Source: Firmicutes bacterium UBA5227
GTDB lineage: Bacteria > Bacillota > Clostridia > Tissierellales > Sedimentibacteraceae
DNA length: 28,436 nucleotides
Direction of reading: 5' to 3'
Assembly: GCA_002409285.1 (NCBI GenBank)
Contig: DHUT01000014.1
Location: forward strand, 1 to 28,436
Program-made: the position numbers and the translations under genes
In this document: positions 16,125 through 24,381 of the stretch, in pieces
Position numbering within the stretch: the stretch's first letter is position 1
Layout: every line of letters starts with the position of its first letter
Notes under the pieces: model-generated
Told to the model about the DNA's origin: nothing
Databases searched by the model: none
What the model saw: only the letters and a program-made list of their open reading frames with translations

Positions 16125-16778
16125 CTAATCTCCTACCTTGACATGTTCTCCTGTTATGGAAAATATAACCCATTCAGCTATATTTTCGGCATGATCCCCT
16201 ATTCTCTCCAGGTATTTTGCAATCATAAGCAAATCAATTGCTTGTTCGCCGTTATTTGCTTCCTCCTGAATTTTTCCAATTAATTCGTTTTTTATAATCT
16301 GAAATAGATTATCTACAATATCGTCGTCTCTGCAAACTTCCAAAGCAAGCTCCTTGTCCTTGCTTACAAAGGCATCGACACTTCTCTTAACCATACTTAT
16401 GGTAGCCTCAGCCATCTGCGGGATGTGCACAAGATCCTTTATGAATTCCTGGTTAACTAAAAATTTTGCAATTTCAGCAATGTCTTCCGCATTATCACCG
16501 ATTCTTTCCATATCGGTAATCATTTTAAGAGCTGTAGAAATAATTCTCAAATCCGAAGCTACAGGCTGCTGCTGAAGAAGGAGCCTTAAGCAATGGCTCT
16601 CAATAGTTTTTTCCATTTCGTCAATTTCATTTTCTAACTCATTTACTTTTTTAACCATTTTCAGATCCTGATTAATCAGCGCCTTTGCACTTGATTCTAT
16701 GGAAGTTTCAATCAGGCTTCCCATTTTAATCAGCTCAAGGTTTAAATTTTCCAGCTCAGTGTCAAATCTGTTTCTCAT
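16125..16778 (-). CDS. phoU: Phosphate signalling protein PhoU
   Basis: Cytoplasmic regulator coupling the Pst transporter to PhoR and restraining phosphate uptake. 217 residues from the ATG at 16778, which follows AAGGAGGG; the frame could extend to 16802, but that would overlap pstB and lacks a ribosome site. Two PhoU repeats are visible, each with the metal-binding signature: ITDMERIGDNAEDIAE and AKYLERIGDHAENIAE. The protein is all-helical and of normal length. It lies 16 bases after the end of pstB. Confidence 0.95.
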   Translation of the reverse strand: MRNRFDTELENLNLELIKMGSLIETSIESSAKALINQDLKMVKKVNELENEIDEMEKTIESHCLRLLLQQQPVASDLRIISTALKMITDMERIGDNAEDIAEIAKFLVNQEFIKDLVHIPQMAEATISMVKRSVDAFVSKDKELALEVCRDDDIVDNLFQIIKNELIGKIQEEANNGEQAIDLLMIAKYLERIGDHAENIAEWVIFSITGEHVKVGD

Positions 16779-16794
16779 TGTACCCTCCTTAATA

Positions 16795-17550
16795 TTATCC
16801 AAACCTTCCGGTTATATAGTCTTCTGTTTTCTTATTTTTAGGCATTGAAAACAGTTTATCAGTTTCATCAAATTCTACTACCTCTCCCTGAAGAAAAAAG
16901 CCTGTTTTATCAGAAATTCTTGTTGCCTGCTGCATATTATGAGTTACAATTATTATTGTATAGTTTTTCCTGATTTCCGCAAGCAAATCTTCTATTTTCA
17001 TAGTTGATATGGGATCCAGGGCTGATGTAGGCTCATCAAGCAATATAACCTCAGGATTTACAGAAAATGCCCTTGCTATGCAAAGCCTCTGCTGCTGTCC
17101 CCCTGACAGTCCAAGAGCACTCTTTTTTAATCTGTCCTTCACCTCATCCCACATGGCTGCAGACCGAAGACTTTGCTCAACAATTTCATCAAGCCTGGAC
17201 TTGGATTTTACTCCGTGAGTCTTAGGCCCGTATGCAACATTTTCATAAATACTCATTGGAAATGGATTGGGCTTTTGAAATACCATTCCCACTCTTTTCC
17301 TGAGTATTGAAGGATCCATGTCTTTATATATATCAACGTCATCCAGCAAAATCTTCCCGGTTATTTTAACGCCTTCAATCAGATCATTCATTCTGTTAAG
17401 TGATTTAAGAAGGGTTGATTTACCGCAGCCTGAGGGACCGATAAATGCTGTTATCTCATTTTCCTTTATTCTCATATTTACATTTTTAAGAGCCTGAAAT
17501 TCTCCGTAATATAAGTCTACATTCTCTATTTTAATCTTGTCTTTATTCAT
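16795..17550 (-). CDS. pstB: Phosphate ABC transporter ATP-binding protein PstB
   Basis: ATPase of the high-affinity phosphate importer, 251 residues. Walker A GPSGCGKST is at about 38-46. The signature LSGGQQQRLCIARA and Walker B VILLDEPTSALDPIS follow, with IVTHNMQQA for the switch region. PstB-specific stretches are present: VDLYYGEFQALKNV near the N terminus, GMVFQKPNPFPMSIYENVAYG, and the C-terminal EDYITGRFG. GGGAGG lies before the ATG, within the end of pstA; the genes are separated by two bases. Confidence 0.97.
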   Translation of the reverse strand: MNKDKIKIENVDLYYGEFQALKNVNMRIKENEITAFIGPSGCGKSTLLKSLNRMNDLIEGVKITGKILLDDVDIYKDMDPSILRKRVGMVFQKPNPFPMSIYENVAYGPKTHGVKSKSRLDEIVEQSLRSAAMWDEVKDRLKKSALGLSGGQQQRLCIARAFSVNPEVILLDEPTSALDPISTMKIEDLLAEIRKNYTIIIVTHNMQQATRISDKTGFFLQGEVVEFDETDKLFSMPKNKKTEDYITGRFG

Positions 17551-17552
17551 AA

Positions 17553-18416
17553 TTATTGCCTCCCAATCCTGTTTGCCAGTTTTTCAGCCGCAAAATTTAC
17601 CAGAAATACTATTACTATTAATATGGCTCCCGTAGCAAATGCCATATCCTTTGAATGAGGCAGCCCCTCACTTGCCAGCATGTACATATGTATTGCCAGC
17701 GTTCTCTGAGAGCTATGCAGATTCAAGGTTGGATTTTTCATAACATTTGTACCGCTGGTAAAAATCAATGCGGCAGTTTCACCCACAATACGTCCAATTG
17801 CCAGTATAACTCCCGAGAGTATCCCGGGCATTGCGGCAGGCAAAACTATTTTAAATACAGTTCTAAGTCTTGTGGCACCAAGGCCGAGGCTCCCTTCTCT
17901 ATACATGTCGGGTACTGACTTTATAGCTTCTTCCGAGGTACTTATTATAACAGGCAGTATCATTATTGATATTGTACATACACCTGATAATATTGACGCC
18001 CTGAATCCCAAAATATTTACGAACAAAATCATTCCAAACAGCCCGTAAACAATCGAAGGAATTCCTGCCAGAGTATCAACTGCAAGTCTGATTATTTTAA
18101 CCGCCCTGCTTCCTCTTTTTGCATATTCTGTGAGATATATTGCACAAAACACACCAATCGGTACGGCAATTACAAGTGATATAGCTATCATTTCAATTGT
18201 AGCAACAATTGATGAAAGGGCAGAAAGAGTTTCAGAATTATATTCGCCAAACAGAAATTCCATGTTTATATTGGGAATTCCTCTTACTAATATAAATAAA
18301 AGTATATATACTAAAATCCCTACTGTCAATATCCCACAAAACCAAACTGCAGTTTTAAGAACAATGGAAATTATTTTTCTTTTCTTTAAGTTACCTTCAG
18401 TTTTAAATGCTTCCAT
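17553..18416 (-). CDS. pstA: Phosphate ABC transporter permease PstA
   Basis: One of the two membrane subunits of the phosphate channel, 287 residues with about six membrane helices. PstA features include IPVGVFCAIYLTEYAKRG-type sequence (IAVPIGVFCAIYLTEYA), DTLAGIPSIVYGLFGM, EEAIKSVPDMYREGSLGLGATRLRTVFKIVLPAAMPGILSG (the coupling loop) and AIGRIVGETAALIFTSG. AGGAG sits six bases before the ATG, nine bases after the pstC stop. Confidence 0.96.
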   Translation of the reverse strand: MEAFKTEGNLKKRKIISIVLKTAVWFCGILTVGILVYILLFILVRGIPNINMEFLFGEYNSETLSALSSIVATIEMIAISLVIAVPIGVFCAIYLTEYAKRGSRAVKIIRLAVDTLAGIPSIVYGLFGMILFVNILGFRASILSGVCTISIMILPVIISTSEEAIKSVPDMYREGSLGLGATRLRTVFKIVLPAAMPGILSGVILAIGRIVGETAALIFTSGTNVMKNPTLNLHSSQRTLAIHMYMLASEGLPHSKDMAFATGAILIVIVFLVNFAAEKLANRIGRQ

Positions 18417-18425
18417 TTATTTCTC

Positions 18426-19307
18426 CTAATTTCTGATTGATTTTGACTTAATAAGACTTAACGCAGTGTTTAATATTAATACGAACACGAAAAGAACTAC
18501 TCCCGTAGCAATCAGCGATGATTCATGAAGCCCTGACGCATAGCTCATTTCTGTAACAATATTCGTAGTCATGGTTCTTATTGGTTTCAATAATTCAATT
18601 TTATCAAGGGGCATGACCGAATTTCCGGCGACCATAACAACAGCCATTGTTTCCCCCACTGCTCTGCCTATGCCAAGTATTATAGAAGTCAGCACCCCTG
18701 ATTTAGCTGCCGGAACCACCACTTTAAAAACTGTTTCTTCCTTTGTTGCTCCAAGGCCAAAGGAACCTTCCGCATAACTCTCCGGAACCGCCCTTATAGA
18801 TGATTCACTTATTGATATAATTGTGGGAAGAATCATTATTCCCAATATTATGGATGCCGACATTATGCTGAACCCATTCCCTCCGAAGTACTCTCTGACA
18901 AAGGGCACTACAATTTCCATTCCAAAAAAACCATAAATAATGGATGGAATGCCAGCCAAAAGATTTACCGCAGATTTAAGCACATTATAAATATTAGCAG
19001 GACAAAATTGTGCAAGAAAAATTGCACACATCAAGCCTATAGGAACGCCTATTATTATGGCACCTGCAGTTACATATACGCTTCCGACAATCATGGATAA
19101 GATTCCGTAAGAAGCCGGCGTGTTTACAGGCGCCCACTTTTCATTGAAAATGAACTTAAAAAATCCTATTTCAGCTATCGCCGGTATTCCTCTTAACAGA
19201 AGAAAGAGGCAGATGGCAACCAGAGCTATAACCGAAACGGATGCAGACAGGAAAAATACTGCCTGCATTACATTTTCTTTTGTTTTATTGGAGCTTATAT
19301 TCTGCAT
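18426..19307 (-). CDS. pstC: Phosphate ABC transporter permease PstC
   Basis: Partner membrane subunit of PstA, 293 residues with about six helices. Seen are the first helix (about 15-37), NEKWAPVNTPASYGILSMIVGS near the outer loop, LLAGIPSIIYGFFGMEIVVPFV, ESSIRAVPESYAEGSFGLGATKEETVFKVVVPAAKSGVLTSI (coupling loop) and GIGRAVGETMAVVMVAGN. The ATG shares its A with the pstS stop (TAATG overlap), so translation is coupled to pstS. The length is near the usual 290-320. Confidence 0.96.
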   Translation of the reverse strand: MQNISSNKTKENVMQAVFFLSASVSVIALVAICLFLLLRGIPAIAEIGFFKFIFNEKWAPVNTPASYGILSMIVGSVYVTAGAIIIGVPIGLMCAIFLAQFCPANIYNVLKSAVNLLAGIPSIIYGFFGMEIVVPFVREYFGGNGFSIMSASIILGIMILPTIISISESSIRAVPESYAEGSFGLGATKEETVFKVVVPAAKSGVLTSIILGIGRAVGETMAVVMVAGNSVMPLDKIELLKPIRTMTTNIVTEMSYASGLHESSLIATGVVLFVFVLILNTALSLIKSKSIRN

Positions 19308-20194
19308 TATTTTACTTCAGACCACCTGGTAATTTCTCCGGTGTATATGCCTGTAATATCCTGGCTTTTTAAGTTATCAACCGGGTTTTCCCTGTTCACA
19401 ATTACTGCAATGCCATCAATTGCAAGAATATGTCTGTTTAATTGTGAGGCTTCATCATCTTTTAATTCCCTTGAGGACATTCCTATGTCATAGGAACCGT
19501 CAATAGCTGCCTTTATTCCCTGGGATGAGCCGTTTGACTGCATCTCAAAATTTACATCAGGATTCAGCTTTATATATGCCTCCTGCAGCTTCTCCATAAG
19601 AGGAGTAACCGATGTTGACCCTGCAATCTTTATTGTCCCCAACATTCCTGAGGCAGTATACTCGGAAGAGCTCTCGGCAGCTCCTATAAAGTTCATTTCT
19701 GTTGTTATCTGCTGCCCCTGTGTTGACTGCGCAAAGTCTAAAAAATCTTTGACCAGATCGCTTTCACTTCCCTTCGTAACCAAAAGAAACGGTCTTGATA
19801 TAGGATACTCACCGCTTAGCACATTTTCAACTGTAGGTTCTGCTCCATCAACTTTAACAGCTTTTATTCTTTCACTTATGGAACCCAGTGAAATATATCC
19901 TATACCATAACTGTCCCCTTCAACGGCTGTAATAACCTTATCTGTTCCGTCAAATTCAAGAGCACCTACCACAAGATTGTCAACTTCTTCATTTCCCTGT
20001 TTCTGTTTAATTCCCATAATTTCATGAAATGCACCTCTTGTTCCCGAAGCGGCATCTCTTGCAACCACTGTAATATCATTATCCGAATTAAATCCTTCGG
20101 ATGGCTCTTTTTTACCGCATCCTGCTGCTATCAAGGCAAGCAGAAAAACACAAGATGCAATTATGGTCATTTTTTTAATTTTTATTTTTTTCAT
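19307..20194 (-). CDS. pstS: Phosphate-binding lipoprotein PstS, apparently circularly permuted
   Basis: Extracytoplasmic phosphate receptor, first gene of the pst-pho operon. 295 residues with a lipoprotein signal (MKKIKIKK, hydrophobic core, AAGC, lipid Cys26). The mature part is unusual. The segment that normally forms the second half of PstS comes first: ITVVARDAASGTRGAF (R46, S50, G51, T52), then YGIGYISLGS and SRPFLLVTKG. The segment that normally comes first lies at about 186-295: IKIAGSTSVTPLMEKL (S193/T194), NGSSQG (S223/S224), DIGMSSRELKDDE (D236), ending exactly at ITGIYTGEITRWSEVK. All phosphate-contacting motifs known from PstS are therefore present but in swapped order. AGGAGA precedes the ATG. 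The role as phosphate binder is well supported by operon position. Confidence 0.93.
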   Translation of the reverse strand: MKKIKIKKMTIIASCVFLLALIAAGCGKKEPSEGFNSDNDITVVARDAASGTRGAFHEIMGIKQKQGNEEVDNLVVGALEFDGTDKVITAVEGDSYGIGYISLGSISERIKAVKVDGAEPTVENVLSGEYPISRPFLLVTKGSESDLVKDFLDFAQSTQGQQITTEMNFIGAAESSSEYTASGMLGTIKIAGSTSVTPLMEKLQEAYIKLNPDVNFEMQSNGSSQGIKAAIDGSYDIGMSSRELKDDEASQLNRHILAIDGIAVIVNRENPVDNLKSQDITGIYTGEITRWSEVK

Positions 20195-20221
20195 TTCATC
20201 TCTCCTAAGTTAATTTTTTTA

Positions 20222-20275
20222 AGTATATACCTTGACAGTAAAAATAAAACTGCCACAATGTAAAAAATATGTAAA
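20222..20275 (-). promoter_or_regulatory. pstS promoter with probable PhoP-binding (Pho box) repeats
   Basis: On the minus strand there is a -10 TATACT (20222-20227) with only GTTTTA at the -35 position, as expected for an activator-dependent promoter. Upstream, TTTACA occurs at 20270-20275 and again at 20259-20264, an 11-base period; TTTACT at 20237-20242 fits the same register (22 bases on). The Bacillus-type Pho box is TT(A/T/C)ACA repeated about every 11 bases near -20 to -60, which these match in sequence and position. The upstream repeats overlap the terminator hairpin of the next gene. Confidence 0.55.
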
Positions 20276-20300
20276 GTATTTATTATACTTTACATATTTT
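20264..20300 (-). terminator. Terminator-like hairpin after the GGDEF gene
   Basis: Fifteen perfectly paired bases (20264-20278 with 20286-20300) around a seven-base loop, followed on the minus strand by a T-run. It lies 20 bases after the stop of the diguanylate cyclase gene. The stem is almost all A-T, and it overlaps the Pho box, so part of its symmetry may be regulatory. Confidence 0.55.
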
Positions 20301-20319
20301 CTTAATTTATAACTTATAA

Positions 20320-22416
20320 TCAGCTGCAAATCACTATATTTCTGTTGTTGCCTTTGGCACAGTACAGGTTTTTATCCGCCACCTTTACTACATCCATAAA
20401 TGATTTATCATTTTGACTATATTCGTGAACACCAAGGCTTATGGTTACAGAAATTATTGCACCATCACCTAAATTGTACAGCTTATTTTCAACTGATGAT
20501 CTGATTCTTTCAGCAACTTCAACAGCTTCAGGTTCTTCAAGCCCGGGACATATAAGGAGAAATTCATCTCCTCCGTACCTTCCGATATAATCAGTATTTC
20601 TTATGCACCTTGAAATGGTTTCAGCTACCATACTCAGCGCCCTGTCTCCAAGCACATGACCGTAAGTATCATTTACAGATTTAAAATTGTCTATGTCTAT
20701 CATTGTGACGCTGAAATTTGAATTATTGACTGAATATTTATCATAGATAATTTCTCCGATTCTTATAATTTCAAACTTCGTTAAAAATTTAGTCAGGTTG
20801 TCATATGTAGCAAGCGCTTCCACCCTACTGTAGGATTTAGCATTTTCTATGGCAATTGCAGAATAGTTTGCAAGTATCTTTATGGTGTGCAAATCATTTT
20901 GATTATAGGCATTTTCTTTCTTGCTTTGCACCGTCATAAGACCTACCACATTGCCGTTGATTATCATAGGAGTGTATATTATTGACACCATATATGATTT
21001 TCCCTTACCTTGTACCTGCTTAAATTCTATGGGTTCATTTTCTATGTATTGTGCGTATTCCTCATCTGAATTACCTATTATAATATCCTTTTTATTTTTA
21101 ATACAGTAGGCTCCAAAAGAATTATTGGTTGATTCATTAATCTGAAGCGTTTCTTCAAGCTGCAAATTTTCACCTACAAAATAATACTTGGCTTGTTTCT
21201 TTTCCGGTTCATAAACAGCTATCCCAAAGTAATCAGTTTCAACTAATTTATTTATTTCATCATAAATTATGTCTACAATTGACTGTGTATTCAAGTTCGA
21301 AATTATTTTTTGCCCTATTGTAGACAGTAATTCTGTTTTATCATAAAGGGATTTATATTGATCGGCTTCTCTTTTTGTATGTTTAATATTCATTTTTGCC
21401 ATCAGTTGATTTTGCTCATAATCATACATTTCATCATCAATACTGATATACTTTTCCAGAGAAGTCAAAGCATTATGATCCATATTCAAATCTTTGTAAA
21501 TAGTGTATAAGATGTGGTACGACTCCCTGAGCAAAATATTCAGTTCTCTGACAGAGCAAATTTCCACGACCTCATTTAAAAGCTTCACCGCCTCGTGCTT
21601 TCTTCCCACTAAAATATGCAGCTTTGACCATTCAACCATTGAACAGCATCTTTCATATACAAAATCATATTCATTGGAAAAATCATATGACTTTTTAAAT
21701 TCCTGCTCGGCAAGGTCATACAAATTCAATTTTAAAAACGCCATTCCTTTTAATTTATGTATTTCACATATATCCTTGTGTATCTGAAGTTCACTTTCAA
21801 TCTTTAATGCATTATCAATGTACGATAGTGCTAAATTTGGTTCTCCGATATTAATTTCAATTTCACCCAAAGCCAGATAGCATGAAATCTGCTGAATCTG
21901 TGTAAGCTCATAATCCAATATTTCAAGACTGTGAAAAATTTCTCTTCCCTTGCTGAAATATTTCATTTGAATATAGTTGATACCTGTATTTATAAGCAGC
22001 GTAACAAGGGCATCAGTGTTTTCTGTTTCTTCACACAAAGATATGCCTTTAAGTCCCCATTCATTTGATAGCTTAAACTGACCTATCTGACAGTATGCAT
22101 TTGTTAATCCGTTACAGGCGTATATTAAGCCTGTCCTGTTATTGACAAACTCAAAAATATCATTTGACATCATATAACACTCTGCAGCTTTATAATAATG
22201 AGTTTTGTCAAAGTTATACCATCCAAGAAAATAATATGCCCAGGCTTTTACATTATCCTGGTTATTCTCTTCGGCAAATTTCAGCAATCCATTGATAGTT
22301 TCCTTTCTGTCATTAAAGTCATTACAGTTTATAGCCAGTTCACGAAAAAATTCAATATTATTTCCATTTTCCTTAAGTTTATTAAGCTCATTTGCATACT
22401 TGAGTTGAAAATCCAT
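20320..22416 (-). CDS. Soluble diguanylate cyclase with TPR, GAF and GGDEF regions
   Basis: Predicted to make cyclic di-GMP from two GTP. The 698-residue protein has no transmembrane segment or signal peptide. Residues about 1-340 are helical TPR-like repeats (such as AWAYYFLGWYNFDKTHYYKAAECY and LALGEIEINIGEPNLALSYIDNALKIE). A GAF-like sensor lies at about 370-530. The GGDEF domain is C-terminal (about 540-698). The active-site GGDEF is intact at 615-619, with the product-inhibition site RNTD at 606-609, exactly five residues ahead. The usual D-x-L-T-G-L-x-N-R start of the domain is altered to DNLTKFLTKFE. CAGGAG precedes the ATG. It is monocistronic, with its own promoter and hairpin, and its signal is unknown. 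Confidence 0.93.
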   Translation of the reverse strand: MDFQLKYANELNKLKENGNNIEFFRELAINCNDFNDRKETINGLLKFAEENNQDNVKAWAYYFLGWYNFDKTHYYKAAECYMMSNDIFEFVNNRTGLIYACNGLTNAYCQIGQFKLSNEWGLKGISLCEETENTDALVTLLINTGINYIQMKYFSKGREIFHSLEILDYELTQIQQISCYLALGEIEINIGEPNLALSYIDNALKIESELQIHKDICEIHKLKGMAFLKLNLYDLAEQEFKKSYDFSNEYDFVYERCCSMVEWSKLHILVGRKHEAVKLLNEVVEICSVRELNILLRESYHILYTIYKDLNMDHNALTSLEKYISIDDEMYDYEQNQLMAKMNIKHTKREADQYKSLYDKTELLSTIGQKIISNLNTQSIVDIIYDEINKLVETDYFGIAVYEPEKKQAKYYFVGENLQLEETLQINESTNNSFGAYCIKNKKDIIIGNSDEEYAQYIENEPIEFKQVQGKGKSYMVSIIYTPMIINGNVVGLMTVQSKKENAYNQNDLHTIKILANYSAIAIENAKSYSRVEALATYDNLTKFLTKFEIIRIGEIIYDKYSVNNSNFSVTMIDIDNFKSVNDTYGHVLGDRALSMVAETISRCIRNTDYIGRYGGDEFLLICPGLEEPEAVEVAERIRSSVENKLYNLGDGAIISVTISLGVHEYSQNDKSFMDVVKVADKNLYCAKGNNRNIVICS

Positions 22417-22457
22417 ACTTTCACTCCTGACTGAATTACTACTATATACTACTATAT

Positions 22458-22486
22458 ATAATATAATGAAAATGCATTAATGTCAA
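22458..22486 (-). promoter_or_regulatory. Strong sigma-A promoter of the diguanylate cyclase gene
   Basis: On the minus strand, TTGACA (22481-22486, perfect) and TATTAT (22458-22463, 5 of 6) are separated by 17 bases. Transcription should start near 22451. The predicted leader (about 35 bases) contains a perfect tandem duplication of the ten bases ACTACTATAT at 22438-22457. Confidence 0.75.
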
Positions 22487-22565
22487 ACGAAAACGATGCC
22501 ATAAATTTGTTATTTATTTTTTTTGACGACAATATCTGACAATCTGACAGAGTGCTAAAAAATAC

Positions 22566-22600
22566 AAAAAACCTTATAGCCTGAAAACTATAAGGTTTTT
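22566..22600 (-). terminator. Rho-independent terminator of the nhaC-type gene
   Basis: AAAAACCTTATAG (22566-22578) pairs perfectly with CTATAAGGTTTTT (22588-22600), loop nine bases. On the minus strand it begins 15 bases after the stop codon and ends in a T-run. Confidence 0.85.
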
Positions 22601-22614
22601 AAAAATTTTATTAA

Positions 22615-24108
22615 TTATGCACTGGCATGTGTCTTCCTATAGTTTTCAACATATCGTTCCAATTCCTCCGGTGATTTTTTCAGCTTCATCGGATGAGTAT
22701 ACTGATCAGATGCAGGATCTTCATCAATGGTCATAATTGAAAATCCGGTAAACCCGTAAATAACCGAAACTATAGGGCTCAGAATATTGAAGAATGCAAA
22801 TGGAGCATATGAAAATGTTGCTACTCCCAGAAAGGCAGCCATTGTGGCACCGCAGGTGTTCCATGGAACAAGGGCAGATGTAACCGTGCCCGAATCTTCA
22901 AGAACCCTTGACAGATTTCGTGGTGCCAGGCCTCTTTCAGCATATTCATCCTTAAACATTTTTCCGGGAAGAGCAATACCTAAGTACTGGTCTGCGCACA
23001 AAATATTTACAAACAAGCAGGACAATATGGTAACAAGTACCAATGAACCTGTACTCTTTGCTTTATCAAGCAATTTCCCTGCTATGCAAGCCATCATACC
23101 TGTGGTTTCAAGAATTCCTCCAAATGTCAGCGCACACATTATCAGCGAAATAGTATTCATCATACTTTGCATTCCGCCTCCTGTTAACAGCTGGTCAACC
23201 ATTTCATGACCGGATTCGGCAACTACACCATTTTGTACCGCATCTAATATAGCGCCCAAATCTCCTCCCTGGAATATCATGCAGAATCCTCCAAGAACAA
23301 CACCTATTATTAATCCGGGTATTGCAGGAATCTTCAATGCAACAGCAGCAATTGTTATAACAGGAACCAGCAGAAACACCGGCTTAACAACATAAATAGT
23401 CTTTATGGCATCTAATATGCCCTGTATTTCAGCCGTATTCAGCTCCTGACCTCTGTATTGAAATCCAATTATTATAAATATTACCGCAGTAATACCATAG
23501 GATAGACCGGTTGTGTACCCCATGTGTTTGATATGGTCAAATAATGTGGAACCGGCCATTGCAGGAGCCAGGTTTGTTGTATCTGACAGCGGAGACATTT
23601 TGTCGCCAAAGTATGCACCTGATACTATACAGCCTGCGGCCAGCGGAACTGAAATCCCAAGGCCCTGGGCAATACCTATAAGTGCAACTCCGACTGTACC
23701 TGCAGTTGTCCAAGAACTGCCTGTTGCAATAGAAACTATACTGCTCAAGAATAATGCGGTAACCAGAAAAAACGTAGGCGACAATATTTGTAACCCATAA
23801 TAAATTAATGTAGGTACAATTCCGCCTGCAATCCATGAACCAATCAGCATACCTATAATTGCAAGTATTAAAATAGCCTGCATAACAGTTCCTATGGAAT
23901 CGATAATACCTGCTTCAATTTCTTCCCACTTATAGCCAAGTTTGAAGACAGCGATTAAAGCCGCCACAGTCGCACCGACTAAAATTGGAATATGTGCGTC
24001 TGCTCCGAATTTTATGATAGACACAGACAATACTGCAACTAAAACCAGCACCGGTATAACCGAAATGCCCAACGTTGCTTCTTTCTTTTCTCTTGGAACC
24101 TTACTCAT
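22615..24108 (-). CDS. nhaC: NhaC-family Na+/H+ antiporter
   Basis: Secondary transporter expected to exchange sodium (or a related ion pair) for protons. 497 residues with about 11-12 hydrophobic segments. Family features include IGMLIGSWIAGGIVPTLIYYGLQILSP, TGSSWTTAGTVGVALIGIAQGLG, GAYFGDKMSPLSDTTNLAPAMAGS, SVLCADQYLGIALPGKMFKDEY-type sequence and EDSGTVTSALVPWNTCGATMAAFLGV. The polar and acidic residues in FGDKMSPLSDTTN are the likely ion-handling region. GGAGGGG lies four bases before the ATG. It is monocistronic. Some NhaC members exchange other substrates (malate/lactate, tyrosine/tyramine), so the ion specificity is not certain. Confidence 0.92.
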   Translation of the reverse strand: MSKVPREKKEATLGISVIPVLVLVAVLSVSIIKFGADAHIPILVGATVAALIAVFKLGYKWEEIEAGIIDSIGTVMQAILILAIIGMLIGSWIAGGIVPTLIYYGLQILSPTFFLVTALFLSSIVSIATGSSWTTAGTVGVALIGIAQGLGISVPLAAGCIVSGAYFGDKMSPLSDTTNLAPAMAGSTLFDHIKHMGYTTGLSYGITAVIFIIIGFQYRGQELNTAEIQGILDAIKTIYVVKPVFLLVPVITIAAVALKIPAIPGLIIGVVLGGFCMIFQGGDLGAILDAVQNGVVAESGHEMVDQLLTGGGMQSMMNTISLIMCALTFGGILETTGMMACIAGKLLDKAKSTGSLVLVTILSCLFVNILCADQYLGIALPGKMFKDEYAERGLAPRNLSRVLEDSGTVTSALVPWNTCGATMAAFLGVATFSYAPFAFFNILSPIVSVIYGFTGFSIMTIDEDPASDQYTHPMKLKKSPEELERYVENYRKTHASA

Positions 24109-24146
24109 AATTCCCCTCCATAATCTTTTAGGTGTGAGTTAAAGTG

Positions 24147-24194
24147 TTTATAAGGATAAATTAGTGATAACCCATAACTTTTAACAACCCATAA
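24147..24194 (-). promoter_or_regulatory. Possible nhaC promoter with a direct-repeat operator
   Basis: On the minus strand, TTATGGGTT occurs twice (24186-24194 and 24169-24177), 17 bases apart. TATAAA (24147-24152) lies where a -10 would be if the second copy occupied the -35 position. Two identical nine-base copies in one face-shifted register suggest a regulator site, but the promoter match is weak. The rest of this 273-base gap shows no other gene. Confidence 0.3.
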
Positions 24195-24326
24195 TTCCTT
24201 TAAAAACCTTATAAAAGTTCAACTCGGCACCATTTTAGTTGGAAAACGATTTCTTTAAACCGACATTCTTACATATAATTTTAACACATTGAGGGTGATT
24301 TGTAAATAAAAATTATTTTTTTAATA

Positions 24327-24366
24327 AAACTAAATGATCAGAACATTGGTCCTGATCATTTAGTTT
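24327..24366 (-). terminator. Terminator-like hairpin after the glutamine synthetase gene
   Basis: Fifteen perfect pairs (24327-24341 with 24352-24366, arms AAACTAAATGATCAG and its complement) around a ten-base loop, starting 15 bases after the stop codon. The following tract is A/T-rich rather than a pure T-run. Confidence 0.7.
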
Positions 24367-24381
24367 AGCAAGTTAAATATA

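Noticed and set aside
22787..23800. Long opposite-strand frames within the nhaC gene
   Set aside because: They mirror the hydrophobic codon pattern of the antiporter, have no ribosome site and no family resemblance.
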